Positions 50,701-60,819 of a DNA stretch of 64,000 nucleotides are shown one piece after another. Position 1 is the first letter of the stretch, and every line of letters begins with the position of its first letter. The position numbers were made by a program, and so were the translations under genes. Source of the DNA: an uncultured Phocaeicola sp. (GTDB taxonomy: Bacteria > Bacteroidota > Bacteroidia > Bacteroidales > Bacteroidaceae); NCBI GenBank assembly GCA_944320815.1, contig CALUIZ010000002.1, positions 1 through 64,000 on the forward strand. The letters are read 5' to 3'. The notes beneath the pieces are model-generated. The model made no database searches. It worked only from the letters and a program-made list of their open reading frames with translations, and was not told the origin of the DNA.

Positions 50701-52032
50701 ATGGAGCAGGAACAGTCGGTAGCTCCTCATGAGGGGCTGATTTATGGTCTGGATGACCGTCCACCTTTGAAAGATACGCTTTTTGCTGCCTTGCAGCATC
50801 TGCTGGCCATTTTTGTGGCTATCATTACTCCTCCGCTGATTATTGCCGGGGCATTGAAACTTGATCTGGAGACTACCGGTTTTCTGGTGTCCATGGCTTT
50901 GTTCGCTTCCGGTATCTCTACATTTGTGCAGTGCCGTAAAATCGGTCCCATAGGCTGCGGTCTGCTGTGTATTCAGGGAACAAGTTTTTCCTTTATCGGC
51001 CCGATCATTTCTGCGGGGCTGACCGGAGGACTGGCTTCGGTATTCGGTGCCTGCATTGCCGCTTCCACCGTGGAGATGCTCATCAGTCGGGTGCTGCGTT
51101 ATACCCGCAAGATTATTACTCCGCTTGTGTCTGGAATTGTGGTTACGCTGATAGGCATGAGCTTGATACGGGTAGGTGTTACTGCCTGTGGTGGCGGAGC
51201 ATCGGCTCAGGCAGACGGCTCTTTCGGCTCTTTCCGGCATGTGGGGCTGGCGGCTCTGGTGCTGGTACTGATTATTTTCTTCAACCGGAGTTCCAACCGT
51301 TATCTTCGGATGAGTTCGATTGTGATAGGACTTGTGATTGGATATGTGCTGGCATGGCTGCTGGGAATGGTCGATTTTTCAGCGGTGCAGAGCTATGGGG
51401 GATTTAATTTCCCTGTTCCGTTCCGTTATGGCATCTCGTTCGACATTTCCGCCATCATCGGCCTTGGTCTTGTCTATCTGATTACGGCGATTGAGGCTTA
51501 TGGTGACATCACTGCCAATTCCTTGATTTCCGGAGAACCGGTTGAGGGCGAAAAGTTCGTGAAGCGGGCTTCGGGCGGTATTCTTGCCGACGGCTTCAAT
51601 TCGATGCTGGCCGGAATGCTCAATTCATTCCCCAATTCCATTTTTGCCCAGAATAACGGAATGATTCAACTCACCGGAGTGGCCAGCCGCTATGTAGGTT
51701 ATTTTATTGCGGGTTTTCTGATTCTGTTGGGCCTGTTCCCGGCGGTGGGGCTGGTGTTTTCATTGATGCCGGAACCGGTGCTTGGGGGAGCTACTCTGCT
51801 GATGTTCGGGACGGTGGCCGCGGCAGGCATTCGCATCATCGCTTCCCAGAAAATAGACCGCAAGGCCACGCTGGTCATGGCTTTGAGTTTCGCTTTCGGT
51901 CTGAGCGTGGAACTCGTTCCGGAAATCCTGAGCCAGTTGCCTGAAACGGTGCGTAACATTTTCTCTTCCGGCATCACGACCGGAGGACTGACCGCCATTC
52001 TTGCCAATCTGCTGATTCGGATTAAGGAATAA
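50701..52032 (+). CDS. Xanthine/uracil permease, NCS2 family
   Basis: 443 aa, about 12-14 membrane helices. NCS2 signatures GTSFSFIGPIIS and the PLVSGIVVTLIGMSLI block, with the later ITAIEAYGDITANSLISGEP segment holding conserved polar residues of the substrate site. Co-encoded with xpt, so xanthine uptake is most likely. The paired gene organisation resembles xpt-pbuX. Confidence 0.93.
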   Translation: MEQEQSVAPHEGLIYGLDDRPPLKDTLFAALQHLLAIFVAIITPPLIIAGALKLDLETTGFLVSMALFASGISTFVQCRKIGPIGCGLLCIQGTSFSFIGPIISAGLTGGLASVFGACIAASTVEMLISRVLRYTRKIITPLVSGIVVTLIGMSLIRVGVTACGGGASAQADGSFGSFRHVGLAALVLVLIIFFNRSSNRYLRMSSIVIGLVIGYVLAWLLGMVDFSAVQSYGGFNFPVPFRYGISFDISAIIGLGLVYLITAIEAYGDITANSLISGEPVEGEKFVKRASGGILADGFNSMLAGMLNSFPNSIFAQNNGMIQLTGVASRYVGYFIAGFLILLGLFPAVGLVFSLMPEPVLGGATLLMFGTVAAAGIRIIASQKIDRKATLVMALSFAFGLSVELVPEILSQLPETVRNIFSSGITTGGLTAILANLLIRIKE

Positions 52033-52048
52033 ACATATTTTGATGAGA

Positions 52049-52088
52049 ATACCCCGCTGTTTGTCGTCAGGCAGCGGGGTATTTTTTT
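52049..52088 (+). terminator. Terminator after the permease
   Basis: ATACCCCGCTG (52049-52059) pairs perfectly with CAGCGGGGTAT (52072-52082), then T6. Confidence 0.85.
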
Positions 52089-52214
52089 CAGTATATCCCG
52101 TTGATTTACGGCGGGCATTCATGATGCCGTCCGCTTGTTCTGTCGCTTCTGCTTTTTTAACATTGTCACATTTTTTCTTTCTTGTTTCAGTTGTCATATT
52201 CTGTTGTAAATGGG

Positions 52215-52222
52215 TAACTTTG
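52215..52222 (+). promoter_or_regulatory. GH31 gene promoter -7 box
   Basis: TAACTTTG, an exact TAnnTTTG, 27 bp before the ATG at 52250. Confidence 0.6.
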
Positions 52223-52249
52223 GCGGCGAATTTTTTAACCTAAAAAGAT

Positions 52250-55200
52250 ATGATTAATACAACAGCATCTTGCAGAAAATGGAGAGTCCTTCCGTCTGCC
52301 CTGTTCCTGTCCGCGACATTGGTTTGTGCCGACGCTCAGGCTTTTCTTATACAGGAGAAACCGGGAACTACAGAGACGATAGGGGCAGAACTCCATATCA
52401 AGGGAATCGTGCAGATCAATCCTACTACGGTGGAGATTGTCTTTTCCAATCAGCAGCGCATGACATTGGATTTTTACGGTGAGAACATTTTCCGGCTTTT
52501 TCAGGACAATGCGGGCGGCATCCTGCGCGATCCGCAGGCCAATCCCGAAGCCCGCATACTGGCGGACAATCCGCGCGGTGAGGGCCTGTACTTGCGGAAC
52601 GGTCTGAAAGTGAACGATGACGGGAATGCCGTTTCGGTCTCAACCGGACAGATTGAAGTGAAATTTGACAAGAATACCGCATTGATGAGTGTCACTGATT
52701 TGCGGAGAGGAACCGTTGTGCTGGAAGAAACGGCGGCGGTGAACTTCCAGAATAAAAAGACGGTCGTGACACTGAAAGAACACCCCGGAGAGTATTTCTA
52801 TGGAGGCGGTGTGCAGAACGGACGCTTTTCGCACAAAGGCAAGTCCATAGCCATCGAGAACCAGAACAGTTGGACGGACGGGGGTGTGGCTTCGCCCAAT
52901 CCTTTCTATTGGTCTACAAACGGATACGGCATTATGTGGCATACTTTCAAGAAAGGAGAATACGACTTCGGACTGACTGACCCCGGGACGGTGAGGTTGA
53001 GCCATGAGACGGATTATCTGGATCTGTTCGTCATGGTGGACGGAGATGCCGTGAGCCTGTTGAACGACTATTATCAGCTCACCGGGCATCCGGTGCTGAT
53101 TCCTAAATTCGGTTTCTATGAAGGCCATCTCAATGCCTATAACCGTGACTACTGGAAAGAGGATGAGAAAGGAATCTTGTTCGAGGACGGAAAACGCTAT
53201 AAAGAAAGCCAGAAGGACAACGGGGGAATCAAAGAGTCGCTGAACGGTGAAAAACAGAACTATCAGTTCTCTGCCCGTGCCGTCATCGACCGTTATAAAG
53301 CGCACGACATGCCTTTGGGATGGTTGCTGCCTAACGATGGATATGGTGCGGGGTATGGACAGACCAGCACGCTGGACGGAAATATACAGAATCTGAAGAG
53401 TCTGACCGACTATGCTCATCGCAACGGAGTGGAGATAGGACTGTGGACCCAGTCGGACTTGCATCCGAAGGAAGGGGTGGAGCCTCTTCTGCAGCGTGAC
53501 ATCGTGAAGGAGGTGAGAGATGCCGGCGTACGCGTCCTCAAGACAGACGTGGCATGGGTAGGTGCCGGATACTCGTTCGGACTGAACGGCATTACCGACG
53601 TGGCGCAGATTATGACTTATTATGGGAACGACAGTCGTCCGTTCATCATCAGCCTTGACGGATGGGCGGGCACACAGCGATATGCCGGTATCTGGTCGGG
53701 CGACCAGACAGGCGGCAATTGGGAGTATATCCGCTTCCATATCCCTACCTATATAGGCTCCGGACTTTCGGGTAATCCTAACATCACGTCGGACATGGAC
53801 GGTATATTCGGCGGGAAGAATCCGGTGGTGAACACGCGCGATTTCCAGTGGAAGACGTTCACGCCCATGCAGTTGAATATGGACGGATGGGGCTCCAACG
53901 AGAAATATCCTCACGCGCTGGGCGAACCGGCCACTTCCATCAATCGCTGGTACCTGAAACTGAAGTCCGAACTTCTGCCCTACACCTACAGCATCGCCCG
54001 CGAGGCAGTAGACGGCATGCCTATGATACGTGCCATGTTCCTCGAATATCCTAACCGTTATACATGGGGCAAGGCCACGCAGTATCAGTATCTGTTCGGA
54101 CCCAGCTTCCTGGTGGCTCCCGTTTATCAGAATACGCGTGCCGATGAGCAGGGGAATGATATCCGGAATGGCATCTATTTGCCCGAAGGCGAGTGGATTG
54201 ACTATTTTAACGGCGATTTGTATCAGGGAGGACGGATTGTCAACAATTATGAGGCACCTCTGTGGAAGCTGCCGGTGTTTGTGAAAGCCGGTGCCATCAT
54301 TCCTTTGTCCAACCCCAGCAACAATGTGCATGAAGTGGATTCATCACTGCGCATTTACGAAGTTTATCCGGCAGGGCACAGCAGTTTCACTGAATATGAT
54401 GATGACGGAGTGTCTGAAGCATACAAGCGGGGCGAGTTTGCCATCACTTTCATTGAATCGGATGTGGACGGAAAGGGCAGAGCTACCATTACGGTGCATC
54501 CGACCGAGGGCACTTTGTTCAAAGGATTTGTCAGTGAGAAGGCTACCGAGTTCCGCGTCAATCTGACCCGGAAGCCGAAGAAGGTGTCCGCTTCCGTCGG
54601 CAAGAAGAAGGTGAAGCTGGCAGAAGCGGAATCGTTGGAAGCTTTCCTTCAGGGAGAGAATGTCTACTATTATGATGCTGCCCCCAACTTGAACCGGTTC
54701 GCCACGGAGGGCAGCGAATTTGCAAAGCAGGTCATCACCAAGAATCCTCAGTTGAGGGTGAAGCTGGCGGCTGCCGACATCACGTCCGACGCGACGGTGC
54801 TGAAGATTGAAGGGTTCGAGTTTGCTCCGGCCGACCGCCTTTGTGTGACGGAAGGCAGTCTGGCAGCTCCTGAGGTCCGTATTGCAGATGAAAATGTCAC
54901 GGCTTATACGCTGAAGCCTACGTGGAATAAAGTGGATAATGCCGATTTCTATGAAATCGAGTTTGACGGCATGAATTACAGCACTGTCCGCGATACGGAA
55001 CTGCTCTTTGAAGACCTGAAGGCTGAGACGGATTATTCTTTCAAGATACGTGCCGTAAACAAGTCGGGCCATTCTGACTGGACGGCTTTCAGTGGCACCA
55101 CAAAATCCGATCCGCTGGAATTTGCCGTACGGGGCATTACAGGATGGACTTCGGCCAAGAATCAGGGACGTTCGTTGCGCCGTCTGTTTGATTTTGAGGA

Positions 55201-56131
55201 GGGAGAATTGTGGCATACGGCTTATAATGAGAAGGCGGTGCCGTTTGATCTGGTGGCCGACCTGAACTCCATCAACCAGCTTGACAAGCTGCATTATGTG
55301 CCGCGTGACAATGCCGGTAACGGAACTTTGCTGAAGGGTGTCGTCTACTATAGCATGGACAAGGAAAATTGGACAGAGGCAGGTGCGTTCGAGTGGAGCC
55401 GGGATAAGGAAGTGAAGGTGTTCTCCTTCAACGGAAAACCCACTGCGCGCTATGTCAAGCTGCATGTCACCGAAGCTGTAGGCAATTATGGTTCTGGCCG
55501 TGAACTTTATGTGTTCAAGGTTCCGGGTACGGAAAGCTATCTGCCGGGAGACATCAACCACGACCGTCTGATTGACGAGAACGACCTGACTTCCTATACC
55601 AACTATACGGGGTTGCGGAAAGGTGACGCTGATTTTGAAGGGTACATCAGCAATGGAGACCTGAACCGCAATGGGCTGATTGATGCTTATGACATATCGG
55701 CTGTGGCCACTCGGATACACGGTGGCATAGGGTATCTGCGACCGGACACTTTGAGAGGTACTGTGACTCTCAGTGTGGCAAAGAAAGCATATGCGAAAGG
55801 TGAGACGGTGGAAATCCAAGTGAAAGGAAAGGGACTGAAAGCGGTCAACGCACTCAGCTTTGCTCTTCCATATGATGCGGAAGACTATGAGTTTGTGGGA
55901 ATTGAACCTGTCGGAATGCTGGATATGCAGAATCTGACCAACGACCGTCTGCATACTGACGGACAGAAATCGCTTTATCCTACTTTTGTAAATTTAGGTG
56001 ACAAGAAGACGCTGGAAGGAGACGGGACACTCTTTGTCATCCGTCTGAAGGCCAGACGTGACCTGAAATTCAATTTGCAGCCGAAAGACGGAATGCTGGT
56101 GAACAAAGCGATGGAATACATCAAGTTCTGA
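52250..56131 (+). CDS. GH31 glycoside hydrolase with FN3, F5/8-like, dockerin and cohesin-like modules
   Basis: 1293 aa, well beyond the GH31 norm of 650-850. Signal peptide (FLSATLVCADAQA), N-terminal GH31 beta domain, TIM barrel with nucleophile D433 in KTDVAW and acid/base D485 in SGDQTGG, DUF5110 domain, FN3 (about 880-955, LAAPEVRIADE...), F5/8-like domain (about 960-1095), then two dockerin-type Ca loops at 1100-1165 (DINHDRLIDENDL and DLNRNGLIDAYDI) and a C-terminal cohesin-like domain to 1293. Likely an exo-alpha-glucosidase, alpha-galactosidase or alpha-xylosidase; substrate not decided from sequence. Confidence 0.9.
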   Translation: MINTTASCRKWRVLPSALFLSATLVCADAQAFLIQEKPGTTETIGAELHIKGIVQINPTTVEIVFSNQQRMTLDFYGENIFRLFQDNAGGILRDPQANPEARILADNPRGEGLYLRNGLKVNDDGNAVSVSTGQIEVKFDKNTALMSVTDLRRGTVVLEETAAVNFQNKKTVVTLKEHPGEYFYGGGVQNGRFSHKGKSIAIENQNSWTDGGVASPNPFYWSTNGYGIMWHTFKKGEYDFGLTDPGTVRLSHETDYLDLFVMVDGDAVSLLNDYYQLTGHPVLIPKFGFYEGHLNAYNRDYWKEDEKGILFEDGKRYKESQKDNGGIKESLNGEKQNYQFSARAVIDRYKAHDMPLGWLLPNDGYGAGYGQTSTLDGNIQNLKSLTDYAHRNGVEIGLWTQSDLHPKEGVEPLLQRDIVKEVRDAGVRVLKTDVAWVGAGYSFGLNGITDVAQIMTYYGNDSRPFIISLDGWAGTQRYAGIWSGDQTGGNWEYIRFHIPTYIGSGLSGNPNITSDMDGIFGGKNPVVNTRDFQWKTFTPMQLNMDGWGSNEKYPHALGEPATSINRWYLKLKSELLPYTYSIAREAVDGMPMIRAMFLEYPNRYTWGKATQYQYLFGPSFLVAPVYQNTRADEQGNDIRNGIYLPEGEWIDYFNGDLYQGGRIVNNYEAPLWKLPVFVKAGAIIPLSNPSNNVHEVDSSLRIYEVYPAGHSSFTEYDDDGVSEAYKRGEFAITFIESDVDGKGRATITVHPTEGTLFKGFVSEKATEFRVNLTRKPKKVSASVGKKKVKLAEAESLEAFLQGENVYYYDAAPNLNRFATEGSEFAKQVITKNPQLRVKLAAADITSDATVLKIEGFEFAPADRLCVTEGSLAAPEVRIADENVTAYTLKPTWNKVDNADFYEIEFDGMNYSTVRDTELLFEDLKAETDYSFKIRAVNKSGHSDWTAFSGTTKSDPLEFAVRGITGWTSAKNQGRSLRRLFDFEEGELWHTAYNEKAVPFDLVADLNSINQLDKLHYVPRDNAGNGTLLKGVVYYSMDKENWTEAGAFEWSRDKEVKVFSFNGKPTARYVKLHVTEAVGNYGSGRELYVFKVPGTESYLPGDINHDRLIDENDLTSYTNYTGLRKGDADFEGYISNGDLNRNGLIDAYDISAVATRIHGGIGYLRPDTLRGTVTLSVAKKAYAKGETVEIQVKGKGLKAVNALSFALPYDAEDYEFVGIEPVGMLDMQNLTNDRLHTDGQKSLYPTFVNLGDKKTLEGDGTLFVIRLKARRDLKFNLQPKDGMLVNKAMEYIKF

Positions 56132-56164
56132 ACGTTCCTCTGACAGGTGTGAATCTGTTTCGTT

Positions 56165-56207
56165 CGCTGCCGGATTATGGAATGACATGGTCCGGCAGCG
56201 TTTTTTA
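56165..56207 (+). terminator. Terminator after GH31
   Basis: CGCTGCCGGA (56165-56174) pairs with TCCGGCAGCG (56191-56200), then T6. Confidence 0.85.
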
Positions 56208-56317
56208 TGTTTCTCCCATAAATCGTTCCGTTTCATCTTCTATGGGTCTTGTTTTTGGTATGAGATTTTTCCATGACTTCATGCGTGACAAGTGTTTCCC
56301 TTCTGGAAAAGTTTTCC

Positions 56318-56325
56318 TATTTTTG
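56318..56325 (+). promoter_or_regulatory. GH95 gene promoter -7 box
   Basis: TATTTTTG matches TAnnTTTG, 26 bp before the chosen ATG at 56351. Confidence 0.55.
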
Positions 56326-56350
56326 TGGAAACTTGAAAACTTTGGAATGC

Positions 56351-58780
56351 ATGGAGAAAATGAAAGCGGTCGGAATGGCGTGCGCTGTTTGTGTCATGTC
56401 CTTTTGGAGCATGGAATCGTATGCAGGAAATACGAATCCTTTGATATTGCATTATGATGCTCCCGCGCAATATTTTGAAGAGGCGTTGGTTATCGGCAAC
56501 GGGACGATGGGGGCTGTGGTCTATGGCGGAGACCGTGTTGATAAGATTGCGTTGAACGACCTTACCCTCTGGACAGGAGAACCGGACCGGAATGTTTTTA
56601 CTCCCGACGCCTATAAGGCGATTCCGGAAATCAGGGAGGCACTTGACAGGGAAGACTATCGTGAGGCGGATAAACTTCAGCGGAAAGTGCAGGGGCATTA
56701 TAGTGAGAATTATCAGCCTCTGGGCACGCTTACCATTGATTATCTGGATAAAGACAAAGCGGAGATAGGAGCTTATTCCCGTTGGCTTGATATCAGTGAG
56801 GCGGTGGCGGGAACAAAATACCTGAAAGGCGGTGAGCTTTGTACGGCCGATTATTTCGCTTCTGCCCCTGATTCGGTCATCGTGGTTCGCTTGCATACGG
56901 AAAACCCTCGCGGCATCCGGGCTGTGCTTTCATTCCAGTCTCTTTTGCCGTATTCATCCGTTGCGGAAGGGAACGAAATCTCGATAGAAGGATATGCGGC
57001 TTATCATTCCTTGCCTGTATATCATGGTGGGTCGAGAGCGAAACATCTTTACGACCCGGAGCGTGGCATTCATTTCCGTACATTGGTCCGGGTGCTCGCT
57101 TCAGACGGAAGGGTGGAAAGTTTTCCGTCCGGTGATATGAAACTGGATGGTGTGACGGAGGCACTGGTGCTGATAGCGAATGTCACGAGCTTCAACGGAT
57201 TCGACAAGGATCCGGTGCGTGAAGGCCGTGATTATCGCCGTATTGTCTCGCAGAGGATGGAACGTGCTGCGGCAAAGAGTTTTGAAGATTTGCGGAAAGC
57301 GCATGTCGCGGATTACACGTCTTATTTCAATCGGGTGAAGCTTGACTTGGGAAAAACGGATAAATCCGTTTCCAGCTTGTCTACTGACCGGCAATTGAAA
57401 CTGTACACGGACAATAACCAGCATAATCCTGAATTGGAGGCTTTGTATTTTCAGTATGGGCGTTATCTGTTGATTTCCTGTTCGCGCACTCCGGGTGTCC
57501 CTGCCAATCTTCAGGGATTATGGAATGAGAAACTGCTCCCTCCATGGAGCTGCAACTATACATGTAATATCAATCTGGAAGAGAATTACTGGGCGGCGGA
57601 AACGACAAATCTGAGTGAAATGCACCGTCCGATGCTGGAGTTTGTCAGAAACCTGAGTCATACCGGAAAAGAAACGGCACGGGCATATTATGGTGTGGAC
57701 ACGGGCTGGTGTCTGGGGCATAATTCGGATATTTGGGCGATGACTTGTCCTGTCGGGCTGAATACGGGAAGTCCTTCGTGGGCCTGCTGGACAATGGGTG
57801 GCGCATGGGCTTCCACTCATATCTGGGAGCATTATCTTTTCACATTGGATAAAGAATTTCTGAAGCAGTATTATCCGGTGCTTAAAGGTGCCGCCGAGTT
57901 TTGCATGAACTGGATGGTGGAGAAGAATGGCAAACTGATGACTTCGCCCGGCACTTCGCCAGAAAACATCTATCTCACTCCCGACGGATATGCCGGGGCT
58001 ACTTCTTATGGGTGTACGGCAGACCTTGCGATTTCCCGCGAATGTATTCTTGACGCACTGTATGCTGCAAAAACGCTCGGCACGGATGCCGTTTTCCGTA
58101 AACAGGCCCAGCAGACGCTCGAGCGGATGCAGCCTTATCAGATTGGAAAGAAAGGCAATCTGCAGGAATGGTATCACGATTGGGAAGACCAGGATCCCCG
58201 GCATCGTCATCAGTCGCATCTGTTCGGCCTTTATCCGGGACACCATCTGTCGGTGGCGGAAACACCGGAGTTGGCTGAGGCTTGTGCACGTACATTGGAG
58301 ATAAAAGGCGACAAGACTACGGGCTGGAGTACCGGGTGGAGAGTGAACCTTTATGCCCGTCTGCTCGATGCGGAGAAAGCCTATCATACGTATCGCACGT
58401 TGCTCCGTTATGTAAGTCCGGATGAATACAAAGGAAAGGATGCCCGCCGTGGAGGAGGTACATATCCAAATCTGCTTGATGCACATTCTCCTTTCCAGAT
58501 TGACGGAAACTTCGGAGGCTGTGCCGGAGTGGTGGAAATGTTGATGCAGTCCACTCCTGAGTCTGTCACTCTTCTTCCTGCGCTTCCCGAAGCATGGAAA
58601 GACGGGCATGTGGAAGGTATCTGTGCCCGTGGCGGTTTTGTTGTGGATATGGCATGGAAAGACGGAAAGGTTACTTCTCTGGAAATTTTTTCACGTAAAG
58701 GAGGAAAGACATCCGTATATTATAATGGAACAAGAAAACGGATCAGCCTGAAAGAAGGCGAATCATTCCGTATTCTATAA
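56351..58780 (+). CDS. GH95 alpha-L-fucosidase
   Basis: About 809 aa from ATG 56351 (MEKMKAVGMACAVC...; 56360 is an alternative). After a signal peptide (AMESYAG-like) the N-terminal beta domain opens PLILHYDAPAQYFEEALVIG, followed by the (alpha/alpha)6 barrel (NLEENYWAAETTNLSEMHRP, TSPGTSPENIY, GKKGNLQEWYHDWEDQDPRH) typical of GH95. Cleaves alpha-1,2-linked L-fucose (some members alpha-L-galactose), as in plant and mucin glycans. Followed by a GH43-type gene after 28 bp. Confidence 0.92.
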   Translation: MEKMKAVGMACAVCVMSFWSMESYAGNTNPLILHYDAPAQYFEEALVIGNGTMGAVVYGGDRVDKIALNDLTLWTGEPDRNVFTPDAYKAIPEIREALDREDYREADKLQRKVQGHYSENYQPLGTLTIDYLDKDKAEIGAYSRWLDISEAVAGTKYLKGGELCTADYFASAPDSVIVVRLHTENPRGIRAVLSFQSLLPYSSVAEGNEISIEGYAAYHSLPVYHGGSRAKHLYDPERGIHFRTLVRVLASDGRVESFPSGDMKLDGVTEALVLIANVTSFNGFDKDPVREGRDYRRIVSQRMERAAAKSFEDLRKAHVADYTSYFNRVKLDLGKTDKSVSSLSTDRQLKLYTDNNQHNPELEALYFQYGRYLLISCSRTPGVPANLQGLWNEKLLPPWSCNYTCNINLEENYWAAETTNLSEMHRPMLEFVRNLSHTGKETARAYYGVDTGWCLGHNSDIWAMTCPVGLNTGSPSWACWTMGGAWASTHIWEHYLFTLDKEFLKQYYPVLKGAAEFCMNWMVEKNGKLMTSPGTSPENIYLTPDGYAGATSYGCTADLAISRECILDALYAAKTLGTDAVFRKQAQQTLERMQPYQIGKKGNLQEWYHDWEDQDPRHRHQSHLFGLYPGHHLSVAETPELAEACARTLEIKGDKTTGWSTGWRVNLYARLLDAEKAYHTYRTLLRYVSPDEYKGKDARRGGGTYPNLLDAHSPFQIDGNFGGCAGVVEMLMQSTPESVTLLPALPEAWKDGHVEGICARGGFVVDMAWKDGKVTSLEIFSRKGGKTSVYYNGTRKRISLKEGESFRIL

Positions 58781-58808
58781 ATGGATATTTATTAATATTT
58801 GATTTGTT

Positions 58809-59831
58809 ATGAAAGTAAGCTTTTTTTCAGGGGTATTGTTGTGTTGTTGCCTGAGTCTTTCGCAGACCGGACATGCTCAATACACGGAATTTCGTCCCGG
58901 ACAGGTCTGGAACGATACGGATGGCAATCCGATTAATGCGCATGGTGGCGGTGTGCTGTATCATGAAGGTATTTATTATTGGTATGGAGAGTACAAGAAA
59001 GGGAAGACCGTTCTTCCGGAATGGGCCACATGGGAGTGCTACCGTACGGATGTGACTGGCATCAGCTGTTATTCTTCGAAAGACTTGCTCAACTGGAAGT
59101 TTGAGGGGATTGTACTTCCTGCCGTGAAAGAAGACCCGAATCATGACCTGCATCCTTCGAAGGTGCTGGAGCGTCCGAAGGTAATCTATAACAAGAAAAC
59201 CAAGAAGTTTGTGATGTGGGCACACGTGGAGAGTGCAGACTACAGCAAGGCGTGTGCAGGTGTGGCGGTCTCCGATTCTCCGACGGGAAAGTTTGAATAT
59301 CTGGGAAGCTTCCGCCCGAACGATGCGATGAGCCGTGACCAGACGGTGTTCGTGGATGATGACGGCAAGGCCTATCAGTTCTATTCTTCAGAAAACAACG
59401 CCACGATGTACATCAGTCTTCTGACGGATGATTATCTGAAGCCCTCCGGACGTTTTACAAGGAACTTCATCAACAAGTCGCGTGAGGCTCCGGCTGTATT
59501 CAAGCATGAAGGCAAGTATTATATGATTTCATCCGGTTGTACAGGATGGGACCCAAACGTGGCTGAGATCGCTGTAGCTGACTCCGTTATGGGCGAGTGG
59601 AAAACAATCGGCAATCCGTGTACGGGTAAGGATGCAGACAAAACTTTCTATGCGCAGAGTACCTATGTACAGCCCGTTGTCGGGAAGAAGGATGCCTATA
59701 TTGCAATGTTTGACCGTTGGAACAAGACCGATCTGGAAAACTCGCTTTATGTATGGCTTCCCGTAATCGTTGAAAAAGGGAAGATTACAATCCCCTGGCA
59801 TGAGACGTGGGGAATGGACGTGTTCAAGTGA
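58809..59831 (+). CDS. GH43-family glycosidase (subfamily 34-like)
   Basis: 340 aa. Signal peptide ending GHAQY, then a five-bladed beta-propeller with the start VWNDTDGNPINAHGGGVLYH (catalytic base region), WYGEYKK and SREAPAVFKHEGKYYMISS. This fits GH43 subfamily 34 or the closely related galactan-active group. Same strand as GH95, probably co-transcribed. Substrate is likely a galactose- or arabinose-containing side chain; not decided here. Confidence 0.85.
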   Translation: MKVSFFSGVLLCCCLSLSQTGHAQYTEFRPGQVWNDTDGNPINAHGGGVLYHEGIYYWYGEYKKGKTVLPEWATWECYRTDVTGISCYSSKDLLNWKFEGIVLPAVKEDPNHDLHPSKVLERPKVIYNKKTKKFVMWAHVESADYSKACAGVAVSDSPTGKFEYLGSFRPNDAMSRDQTVFVDDDGKAYQFYSSENNATMYISLLTDDYLKPSGRFTRNFINKSREAPAVFKHEGKYYMISSGCTGWDPNVAEIAVADSVMGEWKTIGNPCTGKDADKTFYAQSTYVQPVVGKKDAYIAMFDRWNKTDLENSLYVWLPVIVEKGKITIPWHETWGMDVFK

Positions 59832-59902
59832 ATGACGGCTCTCCGGACGTTTTCTTCAGATGAGGTTTCCGGGCCATGAAAGGTTATGGCGACTGGAATC
59901 AG

Positions 59903-59946
59903 AAAAGGCTTTCAAATGAGGTTTATACCCCGTTTGAAAGCCTTTT
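59903..59946. terminator. Convergent bidirectional terminator
   Basis: AAAAGGCTTTCAAA (59903-59916) pairs with TTTGAAAGCCTTTT (59933-59946), 14 bp perfect, between the GH43 (plus) and DUF3332 (minus) genes. U-tracts are built into both arms. Confidence 0.85.
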
Positions 59947-59964
59947 CCGTATTTCGGTAATCTT

Positions 59965-60519
59965 TTATCTTGCCGCAAAGAACAATGACTGGCCGTTGGC
60001 CGCACGTGCGGTGGCCATACCCTGCAGGTCGGGAGATACTGTCATCGGAGTGCCGTCGGCCTGCTTGAAAGTAATGGTGCCGTCTTCGTTCATGGTGATG
60101 AGTTCGAACTCACCTTCTGTCGTCACGGCATTCCATGTGCGGTTTTCAGCGTCGTAGACCAGATTCAGCGGCTTGTCTTCTTCTCCCACTTTGGTAATGG
60201 TGTAGCCGTCTTCGTTGGTGCGTACCAGATATTCTCCGTTTTCACCCTTCACGGTCTTTGTCGTGCCCACGTCTGCCAGCGGATTGGAACCCGACCAGAA
60301 CTCTACGGAGTTCAACACGATGATGTCGGCCAGATAAGCCACTTCATATACGGGGATGATGTGGAAAGCCAGAAAGACGATTTCGTTTACGAATTTGTGT
60401 CCGAGACCTTGGTTCCATTCTCTCAGGCTGTTCCAGAGCCCGAATGATCCGATGCAGGAAGAACACATCAGGCTACCTCCCAGAACGGCGCACAGAATTG
60501 TCATTTTCGTTGTTTTCAT
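59965..60519 (-). CDS. DUF3332 family lipoprotein-like protein
   Basis: 184 aa from ATG 60519. A signal sequence (TILCAVLGGSLMCSSCIGSF) contains a lipobox-like Cys, followed by FGLWNSLREWNQGLGHKFVN, the DUF3332 signature, a membrane-prone segment (about 55-75) and a C-terminal domain (LNLVYDAENRTWNAVT). Secreted or membrane-anchored, function unknown. It is separate from the glycosidases by the convergent terminator. The 290-bp gap up to 60819 holds only the MFS promoter. Confidence 0.85.
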   Translation of the reverse strand: MKTTKMTILCAVLGGSLMCSSCIGSFGLWNSLREWNQGLGHKFVNEIVFLAFHIIPVYEVAYLADIIVLNSVEFWSGSNPLADVGTTKTVKGENGEYLVRTNEDGYTITKVGEEDKPLNLVYDAENRTWNAVTTEGEFELITMNEDGTITFKQADGTPMTVSPDLQGMATARAANGQSLFFAAR

Positions 60520-60766
60520 ACGCATTGGGTTTTAAATAAGTTATAAGTCTGTTTAATACTTTGTTTTTTGTCGCAATGTCCGTATCGGCCAGCCTTCTTC
60601 TGAAGAAGAAATACCCTTGTGTCTCGTGTCGGATAGCCTGATGTTTTCAGTGAAACATGCGCCTGCTCGCGTGGCTTGAGGGTGTATGGCTGTCGTTTCT
60701 GTTTTTACATGTAGACAAAGTTAGGACTTTATTTTGATTTTAAAAGAGAAAAGCCGGGAAAATGAC

Positions 60767-60774
60767 TATCTTTG
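60767..60774 (+). promoter_or_regulatory. MFS gene promoter -7 box
   Basis: TATCTTTG, matching TAnnTTTG, 45 bp before the ATG at 60820. Confidence 0.55.
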
Positions 60775-60819
60775 TGCGTTTTTTTAAGATAAATATCAAA
60801 TTAATACATAAAAAAGAAG

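Noticed and set aside
52640..55954. Long antisense open frames opposite the GH31 gene
   Set aside because: They mirror the GC-skewed codon pattern of the sense gene and contain no recognisable domain.
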